From Anaerotignum sp. (GTDB lineage: Bacteria > Bacillota > Clostridia > Lachnospirales > Anaerotignaceae): DNA of 30,025 bases. Position numbers and translations under genes: made by a program. The notes beneath the pieces were generated by a model. It was not told the origin of the DNA and searched no databases. It saw only the letters and a program-made list of their open reading frames with translations. Below, piece after piece: positions 15,966 to 23,787 of the stretch; the first letter of the stretch is position 1; each line of letters opens with the position of its first letter. The DNA is taken from NCBI GenBank assembly GCA_020024255.1, contig JAHHTX010000014.1, positions 1-30,025 on the forward strand. The letters are read 5' to 3'.

Positions 15966-16928
15966 TCACCACAACGCCTCTATGATTTCGTCTGTTGTTT
16001 TTCCTTCTGCCATACCTTCAAAATTCAAGAAAATGCGATGCCGCAAAGCAGGTTTTGCTGCTTTTTTTATGTCTTCATAGGAAACATGGTATCTGCCGTC
16101 CAAAAGTGCAAACACTCTGGCTGCCTTTAATATCGCCTGTCCTCCTCTGGGGCTTGCCCCATAACGTACATACTGCTTCACTTCTTCCGGTGCATTTTCA
16201 TAAGTAGGGTGGGTTTTCAGTACCATTTCTGTCAAATACTCTGCCACAGGTGTTGCCACAGGCACTTGTACGGCAATCTCTCGAAGAGAAAGAAGTTTTT
16301 CTCTGCTGCATACCTTTCTTGGCTCCGGTTCTTCCTTTCCTGTCGTCATCAGAACAATTTCCGTCAGTTCCTCTTTTGTGGGAAATTCCACATTCATTTG
16401 AAAGAGAAATCTATCCATCTGTGCCTCCGGCAGAGGATATGTCCCCTCTGTTTCCAAAGGATTTTGTGTTGCCAATACAAAGAACGGTTCGGGAAGTCTA
16501 TAGGTTTCCCGTCCACCTGTTACGGTGTGCTCTTGCATGGCTTCCAAAAGTGCCGACTGTGTTTTTGGTGTGGCACGGTTGATTTCGTCTGCCAATACCA
16601 AATGAGCAAAAATAGGGCCTTTTTGAAAACGAATTGCACGTCCGCCCTTTCCATCTTCCTCCAAAACACCTGTACCTGTTACGTCTGCCGGCATCAGGTC
16701 AGGCGTAAACTGGATACGGGAAAAATCCAAATCCATAACCGTCCCCATGGCTTTTACCAATCTTGTTTTTCCAAGTCCCGGCATTCCTTCCAGAAGTACG
16801 TTTCCCCCTACCACCATTGCAGTGAGTACACTGCGAATCAAGTCCTTCTGCCCAATAATGGTTTTTCCAATTTCCTGTTCTATTTCTGTAAACTCCTCCT
16901 GAAATGCCTGAATTTTACTCTCCTCCAT
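15966..16928 (-). CDS. MoxR family AAA+ ATPase
   Basis: A 320-residue MoxR-type AAA+ ATPase, thought to work as a chaperone-like ring that remodels or activates partner proteins with vWA domains. Walker A GMPGLGKT lies at residues 48-55 and Walker B HLVLADEINR at 109-118. The sensor-1 region FVLATQNPLETEGTYPLPEAQMDRF and the sensor-2/lid motif YGASPRGGQA follow; all are intact. The ATG at 16928 has AAGGTGG about 8 nt upstream. It is the first gene of a two-gene operon with the DUF58 protein, driven by the promoter at 16970-16998. Confidence 0.95.
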   Translation of the reverse strand: MEESKIQAFQEEFTEIEQEIGKTIIGQKDLIRSVLTAMVVGGNVLLEGMPGLGKTRLVKAMGTVMDLDFSRIQFTPDLMPADVTGTGVLEEDGKGGRAIRFQKGPIFAHLVLADEINRATPKTQSALLEAMQEHTVTGGRETYRLPEPFFVLATQNPLETEGTYPLPEAQMDRFLFQMNVEFPTKEELTEIVLMTTGKEEPEPRKVCSREKLLSLREIAVQVPVATPVAEYLTEMVLKTHPTYENAPEEVKQYVRYGASPRGGQAILKAARVFALLDGRYHVSYEDIKKAAKPALRHRIFLNFEGMAEGKTTDEIIEALW

Positions 16929-16969
16929 ATCCCAACCACCTTTCTTTTTCTGCTTTTCATGTTAAATTC

Positions 16970-16998
16970 ATTATAAAAGCCATTGTGGTGTCCGTCAA
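16970..16998 (-). promoter_or_regulatory. Sigma-A promoter of the MoxR-DUF58 operon
   Basis: TTGACG (16993-16998), 17-nt spacer, TATAAT (16970-16975), about 40 nt before the MoxR start. Confidence 0.82.
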
Positions 16999-17188
16999 TG
17001 CAGATAGAAAAACGTAATAAAATTGACAGAAATCAGGTAACCTCTGTTCCCTCTCCTATATTCATTTCCAATCCTATGCCCCTTTCAAAAAATATATAAA
17101 AAATTAGCTGGTATATTTCATTTATTCATAGTATGATAAAATGAAAGTAAACAAAAAGTGATCAAAACAGACAAGGAGTGCAGATACA

Positions 17189-18415
17189 TTGAAAAAATTC
17201 CCTTTTTTAAAAACTGACAGGGTATACTTTAAAATTGCCCTTTATACGTTCGCCGCCCTTGCCGCTTCCATTCTATTTGAAAAGGTTGTTGGCAATCTAC
17301 CCAGTATCGGCGGAGCCATTGCCCACGGAATTGCATTTGTCCGTACCATGTTTTGGCCCTTCTTTTTGGGCTTCATGTTTGCCTATGTGGTAAATCCCTT
17401 TTTAAACTTCTTTGAAACACGGGCATTATCCCGCTGGAATTTTTGCAAAAAACATCCAAAAAGTGTACGGCTTGTGTGTATTCTACTGATTTATACCGTC
17501 ATTATTGGCGGCATCATTTGGATTGTCATTTATCTGATTCCGGAAATTAAAGCATCTGTTTTGACCTTTACCAGTCAACTTCCCATATATACGGCAACAC
17601 TGAATCGAAAAATCGACGAACTGTTTCAGGGTATCACTTACATCAATGGAAAAAACGTAAATCAGGTAATCAACCGCCTTTTGGAATCTCTCACCGTTGC
17701 TTCTCACGATATTCCCAAATTGGCAGAAACCATTTTGGGCAATGTATTCTATATGGGACGAGCTGCACTGAATACCATCATGGGTATTTTTATTTCTTTC
17801 TATATGCTCTATGACAAAGAAGATTTCGGAAAGCATCTCTGCAAAATTGCACTTACCATACTGCCGCAAAAAACAGCGAAGAACTGTTTCTATAATGCCA
17901 AACGTATTCATCGTATTTTCCAAAGTTTTATTGTTGGGAAAGCCGTAGACTCCCTGATTATCGGCATACTTGCTTTTATCGGACTATCCCTTATCGGTGC
18001 ACCTTTGACACTGGTACTCAGCTTAATTATCGGCGTAACCAACATGATTCCCTACTTTGGGCCTTTCCTTGGCGGGATTCCATCTGTCGTAATCACTCTG
18101 CTTATCAGTCCTATTGATGCCATCTGGGTGGGCATTTTCATCTTGGCATTACAGCAATTTGACGGCAACTTCTTAGGGCCGAAAATCTTGGGGAATTCCT
18201 TGGAAATCAGCCCTCTTTGGATTATACTTGCCGTTGTCGTCGGGGGTATGCTCATGGGGCCTATGGGTATGTTTGTCGGTGTTCCGGTATTTGCAACCAT
18301 AAAAATGTTTTGCACAGAATATATTGAAAAAAGATATGCAAAAAAATATGGCACACAGACAGAAGACATTCTTTCCATAATTACTGCAACAAAGGAAAAT
18401 AATTCACCAGAATAA
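17189..18415 (+). CDS. AI-2E family transporter (PerM/YtvI-like permease)
   Basis: A 408-residue polytopic membrane protein of the AI-2E transporter family. Two N-terminal helices are followed by a soluble insert (about residues 130-190). The conserved C-terminal cluster of helices has IGAPLTLVLSLIIGVTNMIPYFGPFLGGIP and QQFDGNFLGPKILG. Despite the family name, many members are not autoinducer exporters; some export ions or organic anions, so the substrate is open. The start is TTG at 17189, 10 nt after AAGGAG. Only an extended -10-like TGATAAAAT at 17134-17142 is visible upstream. It is followed by a strong terminator. Confidence 0.9.
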   Translation: MKKFPFLKTDRVYFKIALYTFAALAASILFEKVVGNLPSIGGAIAHGIAFVRTMFWPFFLGFMFAYVVNPFLNFFETRALSRWNFCKKHPKSVRLVCILLIYTVIIGGIIWIVIYLIPEIKASVLTFTSQLPIYTATLNRKIDELFQGITYINGKNVNQVINRLLESLTVASHDIPKLAETILGNVFYMGRAALNTIMGIFISFYMLYDKEDFGKHLCKIALTILPQKTAKNCFYNAKRIHRIFQSFIVGKAVDSLIIGILAFIGLSLIGAPLTLVLSLIIGVTNMIPYFGPFLGGIPSVVITLLISPIDAIWVGIFILALQQFDGNFLGPKILGNSLEISPLWIILAVVVGGMLMGPMGMFVGVPVFATIKMFCTEYIEKRYAKKYGTQTEDILSIITATKENNSPE

Positions 18416-18425
18416 TCATGACTTT

Positions 18426-18467
18426 GGCAGGGCACTGTTGAAAAAATGCCCTGCCTCAATTTTATTT
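18426..18467 (+). terminator. Intrinsic terminator after the AI-2E family gene
   Basis: GGCAGGGCA and TGCCCTGCC form a perfect 9-bp stem with a 12-nt loop, followed by TCAATTTTATTT. It begins 10 nt after the stop codon. Confidence 0.88.
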
Positions 18468-18489
18468 GCTTTATTAAGGAGGTTTTTTT

Positions 18490-19395
18490 ATGAATCAAAC
18501 CATTCGTTCCAACCGATATTTTCTTTTCGTTTTTCTCTATTTTTTGATTGTCCCTTTTCTTTCAACCATCATCTTGATTTTTCCAGTTCTTTTTTCTTGG
18601 AATACCGCACTGATTTCTGCCATACAGCAAACATTCATTTTTCTGCCCTTGCTTTTTTTGTATCCCATTCTTTCAAAAACACCGATAAAAGAGTGTTTTT
18701 CTTTCCATCGGATTCGTTTTTTTGATGCACTGCTTTGTATTTGTATTGCCGCTTTTTTGCAACCGTTTATGTCGCTTTTGGTGTTTCTGACTTCTTTTTT
18801 GCAGCCGAATCTTGCAGAACAGGCAATGGAAAGCTTTCAAGGCAGTGGCTTTTTTCTGCCCCTTTTATCTCTGGCAATACTGCCTGCCATTTTTGAAGAA
18901 ATGCTGTTTCGGGGCATTGCCCTGCATACCTATTCCCATTTGGGCAAAATGAAAGCAATTCTCATCAGTGCCTTTTTATTTGCCCTACTGCATATGAATT
19001 TGCAACAGGCATCCTATGCTTTTATATTGGGCGGAGTTTTTGCCTTTTTGGTACAACGCACCGGCTCTCTTTTTGCTTCCTTGCTGCCCCATTTCTGCAT
19101 CAATGCGTTCAACTGGTCCATGATGTACTTTGCCAAACCGGAAATACAGGAAGCTGCCGAATTGTCTACAGGTGCAACACTTCTTGGATTGGGACTGCAC
19201 TGCATTTTTGCCTTACCATTCCTTGCGGGGCTTCTTTATCTTTTTATAAAACGAACTACACCCAACGAAGATTTACTGCCTGAAGAAAGTCATGCCAAAA
19301 CAGAAACAGAAACAAATCGTTTCTTTACGCCTTCCATCATTTGTATTGTCATACTTTTTCTCCTTTTTGGTGTACTCCCTACAGTGTATCACTAA
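18490..19395 (+). CDS. CPBP family intramembrane metalloprotease
   Basis: A 301-residue membrane protein with about eight helices and the CPBP (CAAX protease and bacteriocin-processing, Abi) motifs. Motif 1 is FEEMLFRG with E136, E137 and R141. Motif 2 is FALLHMN with H168, and motif 3 is HFCINAFNW with H201 and N205. All catalytic and metal-binding positions are present, so it should be an active intramembrane protease. Its substrate is unknown; bacterial relatives act in bacteriocin immunity or prenylated-peptide processing. The ATG at 18490 follows AAGGAGG by 7 nt. The hydrophilic stretch at about 250-275 leads to a last hydrophobic helix. Confidence 0.9.
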   Translation: MNQTIRSNRYFLFVFLYFLIVPFLSTIILIFPVLFSWNTALISAIQQTFIFLPLLFLYPILSKTPIKECFSFHRIRFFDALLCICIAAFLQPFMSLLVFLTSFLQPNLAEQAMESFQGSGFFLPLLSLAILPAIFEEMLFRGIALHTYSHLGKMKAILISAFLFALLHMNLQQASYAFILGGVFAFLVQRTGSLFASLLPHFCINAFNWSMMYFAKPEIQEAAELSTGATLLGLGLHCIFALPFLAGLLYLFIKRTTPNEDLLPEESHAKTETETNRFFTPSIICIVILFLLFGVLPTVYH

Positions 19396-19421
19396 AAAAC
19401 GAAAAAAAGCTGGTTTTACTC

Positions 19422-19488
19422 TTGCTAAATGGGGAAATATATGATAAGATAACCCTAAGATAGTAATTGTCAGTTAATAATTACTATC
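19422..19488 (+). promoter_or_regulatory. Rubrerythrin promoter and downstream palindrome
   Basis: TTGCTA (19422-19427), 17 nt, then TAAGAT (19445-19450) is the likely promoter. Just downstream lies a perfect 10-bp inverted repeat, GATAGTAATT (19459-19468) and AATTACTATC (19479-19488), with a 10-nt gap. It sits near +2 to +31, so it could be an operator for an oxidative-stress repressor or a 5' RNA hairpin. It does not match the PerR box closely. Confidence 0.55.
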
Positions 19489-19543
19489 AATCACGAAGAA
19501 TAGACAACGCTTTGTCCACTAAAATAATAAAAGGGGGATACTT

Positions 19544-20110
19544 ATGAACTTGGAAAACACACAAACAAAAGAAAACCTGCAAAAAGCACTGGCAGGAGAA
19601 TCCATTGCAAGAAACAAATATACATACTTTGCACAGGCAGCCAGAAGAAACGGCGACAACGATATTGCAGATGCCTTTGAAGAAATGGCAAAGAACGAAA
19701 TGATGCACGCAAAATTCTGGTTTGAACAGCTTTTCGGCAAACCCGACAAAACAAAAAACTGTCTGATTACCGCTGCTCAGGGAGAATATGCAGAATGGCA
19801 TAATATGTATCCTTCTTTTGCAGAAAAAGCAAGACAGGAAGGTTTGGAAGAAATTGCTGTCATGTTTGAACACGTTGCAGCCATTGAAAAAAACCATGAA
19901 AACCGTTTCATGACACTGTTGGCACAGATGAACAAAACAGATCCGTCCAAAGTTGCTGCAGATGATTCTGCAAGTTCTGCACCTGTTGCAAGACAGAAAA
20001 AGAGTGGATACCGCTGTCAATTCTGCGGGGCTACTTTTGACCACCGCCCAGACGCCTGCAAGGTCTGCGGTGCAATCGGTTCTTTTGATGCTGTAGAATA
20101 CTACGAATAA
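19544..20110 (+). CDS. rbr: Rubrerythrin
   Basis: A 188-residue rubrerythrin, the cytosolic peroxidase that protects anaerobes from hydrogen peroxide. The N-terminal four-helix ferritin-like domain carries diiron ligands at about E19, E52 with H55, and E115 with H118. The C-terminal rubredoxin-like domain holds one iron with C158, C161, C172 and C175 (YRCQFCG and ACKVCG). A Ser/Ala-rich linker (about 135-150) joins the two. The ATG at 19544 follows GGGGG by 6 nt. It is monocistronic, with a palindrome in the early transcribed region and the repeat copy plus terminator downstream. Confidence 0.96.
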   Translation: MNLENTQTKENLQKALAGESIARNKYTYFAQAARRNGDNDIADAFEEMAKNEMMHAKFWFEQLFGKPDKTKNCLITAAQGEYAEWHNMYPSFAEKARQEGLEEIAVMFEHVAAIEKNHENRFMTLLAQMNKTDPSKVAADDSASSAPVARQKKSGYRCQFCGATFDHRPDACKVCGAIGSFDAVEYYE

Positions 20111-20162
20111 AATACAAATCAAAACCTGCGAAATTTTGAAAATGTATGATAAAAGCCAGTTG

Positions 20163-20318
20163 AGGGGGTCGACAAAGTCGCCCCCCTTCGTTAAAGCCTC
20201 ATTTCATGCAAGGCTTTGACGGGCAAAAAAAGATAAAGCAGAAGTTCCAATGGCAAAAAAGCCTTTAAACTTCTGCTTTTCCTTATGGGAAGTGAATTCC
20301 CATTGCGGATTCCATTTC
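20163..20318 (+). repeat. Structured interspersed repeat, copy A (full)
   Basis: This is a run of hairpins with no gene. GGGGG/CCCCC encloses CGAC-AAA-GTCG. GTTAAAGCCT pairs with AGGCTTTGAC. AAAGCAGAAGTT (20235-20246) pairs with AACTTCTGCTTT (20268-20279) and is followed by a short T-run. GGGAA pairs with TTCCC. Nearly the same sequence occurs at 25976-26110 and from 29917 to the window edge. It lies at the convergent junction of rubrerythrin and the PadR gene. A frame beginning ATGGCAAAAAAG at 20250 lacks a ribosome binding site. Confidence 0.85.
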
Positions 20319-20328
20319 GGCAGGCTGA

Positions 20329-20357
20329 GCCGCCCAATAAATAATGGGTGGCTTTTT
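20329..20357 (+). terminator. Terminator-like hairpin after rubrerythrin
   Basis: GCCGCCCA and TGGGTGGC form an 8-bp stem (one G-T wobble) with an 8-nt loop, followed by five T residues. It lies just past the repeat copy, so rubrerythrin transcripts may stop in the repeat or here. Confidence 0.7.
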
Positions 20358-20374
20358 GCCTTATACGGTCATTT

Positions 20375-20692
20375 TTATGAAATCATACCAAGTGCTTTGG
20401 TAATGCCAACCAATCTGTTCCATTCTGTTTTCTGCTCCTGCAAAAATACCATGCCTTTCGGTGTAACAGCATAATATTTTCTCTTGGGGCCTTCTTGACT
20501 TTCCTTTATACTGACAGAAAGATATGCACCTTTATGCAGTCGGCGTAAAATGGCATACACGGTACTTTCCCCCACTTCCGGAAAAAAATCTGCCACCTCT
20601 CTCATCAGGTCATATCCGTAAACTGTATCATGGGTACTGACCAAATGCAGAATACATAAATCAAGGACACCCTTTTTCATTTGCGTATCCAC
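20375..20692 (-). CDS. PadR family transcriptional regulator
   Basis: A PadR-type winged-helix repressor of about 105 residues. It has the typical start DTQMKKGVLDLCILHLV, then YGYDLMREVADFFPEVGESTVYAILRRLHKGAYL (recognition helix and wing) and KRKYYAVTPKG. The start is ambiguous. GTG at 20692 has GGGG about 7 nt upstream and is preferred. An ATG two codons earlier is too close to that site, and the ATG at 20680 overlaps the upstream stop as ATGA. The gene overlaps the end of the membrane protein gene by 16 nt. Regulator and membrane protein are therefore cotranscribed and probably autoregulated through the palindrome at 21496-21517. Confidence 0.9.
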   Translation of the reverse strand: MDTQMKKGVLDLCILHLVSTHDTVYGYDLMREVADFFPEVGESTVYAILRRLHKGAYLSVSIKESQEGPKRKYYAVTPKGMVFLQEQKTEWNRLVGITKALGMIS

Positions 20693-21453
20693 AACCATTC
20701 CCCTTTCTTTCCCATTCCATACAGCATAAAAGACAATGCCAAAAAACACAAGTAGACGGTAAATGCCATAATACTAAATGTTCGATATGATATTTCACTG
20801 CTTATATCCACTATATCCATTCTGGTCAGCTCCTGTTGCAGTGCTACAAGAAAACCAAGGGTAAAAAAGCTATGTTGCATGGGGATATACCAAGATATTC
20901 CCTTGGTCAAAAAGCAGTAGTAGGTAAGCATACTCATCATCATGGCAAAAACCACACCAATGCGTTTTACCCATTGAACTATGGCAATACTGCCATATAT
21001 GACATTAGGATTCACAAAAAACACCACAAATCCAAAGCAAAGTAAGTGGAGAAGAAAAAGGAATATTTTTTCTTTTTTCGTATTTTCATAAAACTTTCCC
21101 ATTAACACGGCTTTTTTGTGCCAAAGCAAAAAGGGAAATACCAAAAAAGATATGCAAATACCCAAAATACAAAATATCCCATGGGAAAAGCTCATTCCCT
21201 GAAAAAAACTGGTCTTTCTAAAAATAAGCAGAAGAGCAAAAAGGTGCAGTCCCACATATATGCACCAAAACAAACAAGAACGTCTGCTTCGTCTTTTGGG
21301 GAGCTGCAAGGCAGAAAGTACCGCATCTGCCTCCTCCTTGTAATCCTTTTGGGCAGAAAAGTCCATATAGTCCTGTAAAATATCCTGCATTTCTCCAAAT
21401 GGCACAGCAAAAGATAACTTTCTGGATAACGTATAGAGAAAATCATTTTTCAT
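20677..21453 (-). CDS. HAAS/DUF1700-like membrane protein cotranscribed with PadR
   Basis: A 258-residue membrane protein. The first 55 residues (LYTLSRKLSFAVPFGEMQDILQDYMDF) look like the HAAS/DUF1700-type helical domain that commonly accompanies PadR regulators. About six transmembrane helices follow between residues 60 and 250. The function is unknown; family relatives are linked to envelope stress or drug response. The ATG at 21453 follows AAAGGAG by 8 nt. The usual order is PadR first; here the membrane gene comes first and PadR overlaps its end. Confidence 0.8.
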   Translation of the reverse strand: MKNDFLYTLSRKLSFAVPFGEMQDILQDYMDFSAQKDYKEEADAVLSALQLPKRRSRRSCLFWCIYVGLHLFALLLIFRKTSFFQGMSFSHGIFCILGICISFLVFPFLLWHKKAVLMGKFYENTKKEKIFLFLLHLLCFGFVVFFVNPNVIYGSIAIVQWVKRIGVVFAMMMSMLTYYCFLTKGISWYIPMQHSFFTLGFLVALQQELTRMDIVDISSEISYRTFSIMAFTVYLCFLALSFMLYGMGKKGEWLWIRK

Positions 21454-21495
21454 AGCATCTGCTCCTTTCTGATTTGGCTATACTACTGTTCTTTA

Positions 21496-21527
21496 CACAG
21501 TATAGCACACTACTGTGCATTACGCAA
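21496..21527 (-). promoter_or_regulatory. Promoter with palindromic operator (PadR operon)
   Basis: TTGCGT (21522-21527), 17 nt, then TATACT (21499-21504) preceded by TGC. An inverted repeat CACAGTA-N8-TACTGTG (21496-21517) covers the -10 element and part of the spacer. PadR dimers usually bind short palindromes with about 8 nt between arms, so autorepression at this site is likely. Confidence 0.65.
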
Positions 21528-21531
21528 TAAT

Positions 21532-21572
21532 AAAAAAAGAAAATGCTCTGCAAACCATGTGGTTTACAGAGC
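21532..21572 (-). terminator. Intrinsic terminator of trmB
   Basis: On the minus strand GCTCTG, AAACC, a 4-nt loop, GGTTT and CAGAGC form an 11-bp stem with one internal mismatch, followed by ATTTTCTTTTTTT. It lies about 100 nt after the trmB stop. Confidence 0.82.
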
Positions 21573-21575
21573 AAC

Positions 21576-21620
21576 ACCTTGCACCTTCTGTTTTTCCTTA
21601 CGGGGAGTCAATTCCGCATT
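21576..21620 (+). repeat. Decayed fragment of the interspersed repeat (copy D)
   Basis: The stretch CTTCTGTTTTTCCTTACGGG and the following AGTCAATTCC match copy A (CTTCTGCTTTTCCTTATGGG, then AGTGAATTCC) with a few changes. The upstream hairpins are missing. It lies in the 3' region of trmB and looks like a degenerate relic. Confidence 0.5.
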
Positions 21621-21676
21621 TCCTAAAAAAGATAAAAACGACTTTGGTCTACAGCCAGAAACAGATATCTGTTTGA

Positions 21677-22351
21677 TTATTCTTTCCCTATACCATTTCC
21701 TTCTGTTTCTTTCGTTTCTATACCATATCTTGCTTCCAGGCGATAAATGGGCATACCCTGTTCGGAAAATTTTTCTTCATATTCTGTCATAATATTCTCT
21801 TTATAATCACTATGGTGCAAATCTAAAGAAATATTTGACAACTTCCAGTTATCGGCACAAAATTCATTTAATGAAAATTCAAAAAGCCCTCTATTATCGG
21901 TTTTAAAGAAAATTTCTCCTTTTTTGCCAAAGGCTCCTCGATAGCTTTGGAGATAGCCACGATAGGTAAGACGACGTTTGTATGTACGTTTTTTGGGCCA
22001 TGGGTCACTAAAATTCAAGTACAGCCGCTGAAACTCGCCTACAGCAAAAAGTTCCAAAAGATTTTTCGCATCTGTCAGCACAAAAGCAAGATTGGGCAGC
22101 TCTTCCTCTATGCGTCTTGCCGCAACAGCCACTACGCTCATCTGTCTTTCAATACCCACAAAATTTATATGGGGATAAGCCTCGGCATTTTTACGGAGAA
22201 AGCCGCCCTTTCCACAACCGATTTCAACATAAATCGGATTTTCATTGCCAAAGTACTCCGCCCATTTTCCTTTCAAACCAGGGGCATCTTGTATAACGTG
22301 GCTGTTTTGTGCCAATTCTTCTTCCGCCCAGGGTTTCTTTCGTATTCTCAT
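21677..22351 (-). CDS. trmB: tRNA (guanine-N7-)-methyltransferase
   Basis: A 224-residue SAM-dependent enzyme that forms m7G46 in the variable loop of many tRNAs. The SAM-binding motif VEIGCGKGG spans about residues 42-50. The catalytic signature LNFSDPWPKKRTYKRRL and the C-terminal segment YEEKFSEQGMPIYRLEA are characteristic. The ATG at 22351 follows AAGGAG by 8 nt; an in-frame TTG two codons earlier is not needed. It has its own promoter upstream, so it seems transcribed apart from the gene before it. The region after the stop holds a repeat relic and a terminator. Confidence 0.97.
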   Translation of the reverse strand: MRIRKKPWAEEELAQNSHVIQDAPGLKGKWAEYFGNENPIYVEIGCGKGGFLRKNAEAYPHINFVGIERQMSVVAVAARRIEEELPNLAFVLTDAKNLLELFAVGEFQRLYLNFSDPWPKKRTYKRRLTYRGYLQSYRGAFGKKGEIFFKTDNRGLFEFSLNEFCADNWKLSNISLDLHHSDYKENIMTEYEEKFSEQGMPIYRLEARYGIETKETEGNGIGKE

Positions 22352-22396
22352 GATCAAAGCTCCTTTTTCTTACTCCATTCTTCTTTCCATTAAGGT

Positions 22397-22426
22397 ATCA
22401 TACTATAAAAAACCTATTTGTTGCAA
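22397..22426 (-). promoter_or_regulatory. Probable promoter of trmB
   Basis: TTGCAA (22421-22426), 18-nt spacer, TATGAT (22397-22402), about 45 nt before the trmB start. Both hexamers differ from consensus by one or two bases. Confidence 0.55.
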
Positions 22427-22446
22427 CCATTCCAGCCTATTTGCCC

Positions 22447-23712
22447 TTATACTTTTCCAATCCAATAACCTACATCGGTTTTTCCTTCTACAGGGCGGAA
22501 GGTAGAAAAACCATGTTCCTTTGCCTTCTTTTCGCCTTCCCCCGAATATGTATCAGGAATACCAATAAAAATACTGCCCTCTTTTTCCTGTGCAATAAAG
22601 TGCTTATCTCTATGCCATGGAAGAAGATAGAAAAAATCCCTCTGCCAATGTGCAGGAATCGTTTCTAACATGGTCAGTTCCTCTGGTTGGATACATACCC
22701 ATTCTTCTCCATCTCCAAAAGGATATATGGCAGGGTGATCTGCAAATATCCACTGGTTCTCTGCCTCTTGTGCCTCTGCCTGCTCTTTCTTCATTGCAAA
22801 TTGTTTGTCTTTTTCGATGACATAGTTGTTCTTGGCAAGCTGTATTTTTGCTTCTGTACGGGTTCTTTCCGTAATACCTTCTTTCCGAATGGGATTTGCT
22901 TCTTCTGTGTCATGGTTTTCTTCGGAGATTCCCTGTATCCGTCTGCTCTCCTCTGCTGAGAGAATACCCATTTCTTCTAATTGGTTCATCTCCTTTTTAA
23001 ATTTTTTGAGCAAGCCACGAAAACTGCCGTGAATACCTTCTTCCAAAAGACCATCTGATGCCGCTTCTTCTTGCTTTTGTGGTTCTGTTTTCTCTGTTTG
23101 CCCCATTTTTTCCGTTTGCTCCATCTTTTCCGTTTTTTCTGCCGCAATAGGCGGCTCTGCTATGGTCATGGGTGTTTCTGCTGTCGCTGTATAGAGGGAT
23201 TCTGCCGCTTTCAGCTCTGCCACAGCAGTCTTTTCCTCTTCTTTTTGCATCTCTTGCTGCACCTCTTTCGTTATGTCTTGTTTTGGAGATTTTGGGGAAA
23301 CGGCAGTCCGCCATTCCTGCTTTTCCTGACAATAGGCAGTTAGGGGTGCGATAAGTCCCTGCTGTCCTGTTTCCTCCGCCAGAACCACAACCGCAAAAAT
23401 GTCCTCTGCCAAAAACTCCTCTGCCACATTATCCGCAGAAAAGTTCCATTGCATTTCTCCGTGTCCGTTGCCATTGGGCGTCAAAATACCGCAAAATGCA
23501 GATGATTCCTTTCCTTGTGCCGACAAAGCCGCATACACACCATAATGTCCCTTCCGCAAGGGCAAAAGAGATTCCACCGTCACGGTCAGCCGCCCATTTC
23601 CATTTTTTATTTCTAAAACACAGCTTCCCCAAGGCGTTCCCTGCTGTAAGCCGTAACCGGTTGTTTCCTGTTCCATCATCCAATATGCCTTATGGTATCT
23701 TCTGTTATACAT
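22447..23712 (-). CDS. Conserved clostridial hypothetical protein (DUF6128-like C-terminus)
   Basis: A 421-residue protein in three parts. Residues 1-130 form a beta-rich domain. About 135-300 is a low-complexity charged linker rich in Glu, Lys and Gln, with near-repeats EKTEKM, EQTEKM and GQTEKT. The C-terminal domain (about 320-421) has PFGDGEEWVCIQPEEL, HWQRDFFYLLPWHRDKHFIA and IGIPDTYSGEGEKKAKEHGF. That end resembles a Lachnospirales family I remember as DUF6128, with no known function; the label is from memory. No signal peptide or membrane helix is visible. The ATG at 23712 follows GGAGG by 7 nt, and it may be cotranscribed with the CYTH gene. Confidence 0.75.
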   Translation of the reverse strand: MYNRRYHKAYWMMEQETTGYGLQQGTPWGSCVLEIKNGNGRLTVTVESLLPLRKGHYGVYAALSAQGKESSAFCGILTPNGNGHGEMQWNFSADNVAEEFLAEDIFAVVVLAEETGQQGLIAPLTAYCQEKQEWRTAVSPKSPKQDITKEVQQEMQKEEEKTAVAELKAAESLYTATAETPMTIAEPPIAAEKTEKMEQTEKMGQTEKTEPQKQEEAASDGLLEEGIHGSFRGLLKKFKKEMNQLEEMGILSAEESRRIQGISEENHDTEEANPIRKEGITERTRTEAKIQLAKNNYVIEKDKQFAMKKEQAEAQEAENQWIFADHPAIYPFGDGEEWVCIQPEELTMLETIPAHWQRDFFYLLPWHRDKHFIAQEKEGSIFIGIPDTYSGEGEKKAKEHGFSTFRPVEGKTDVGYWIGKV

Positions 23713-23787
23713 ACCCTGTCCTCCTCTTTGCTTGTCTGTACCGCTATCATTCTATGAACAAAACAGGCAGAACAGAACAGAAATACA

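Noticed and set aside
17189..18415. AI-2 quorum-sensing export role for the AI-2E family permease
   Set aside because: The family name does not prove substrate. No luxS or lsr genes are in the window, so quorum sensing is not supported.
20250..20474. Small ORF starting ATGGCAAAAAAG inside repeat copy A, with related frames in copies B and C
   Set aside because: No ribosome binding site; the start lies in a hairpin loop. The reading frame ends differently in each copy, so sequence similarity comes from the DNA repeat rather than from a protein.
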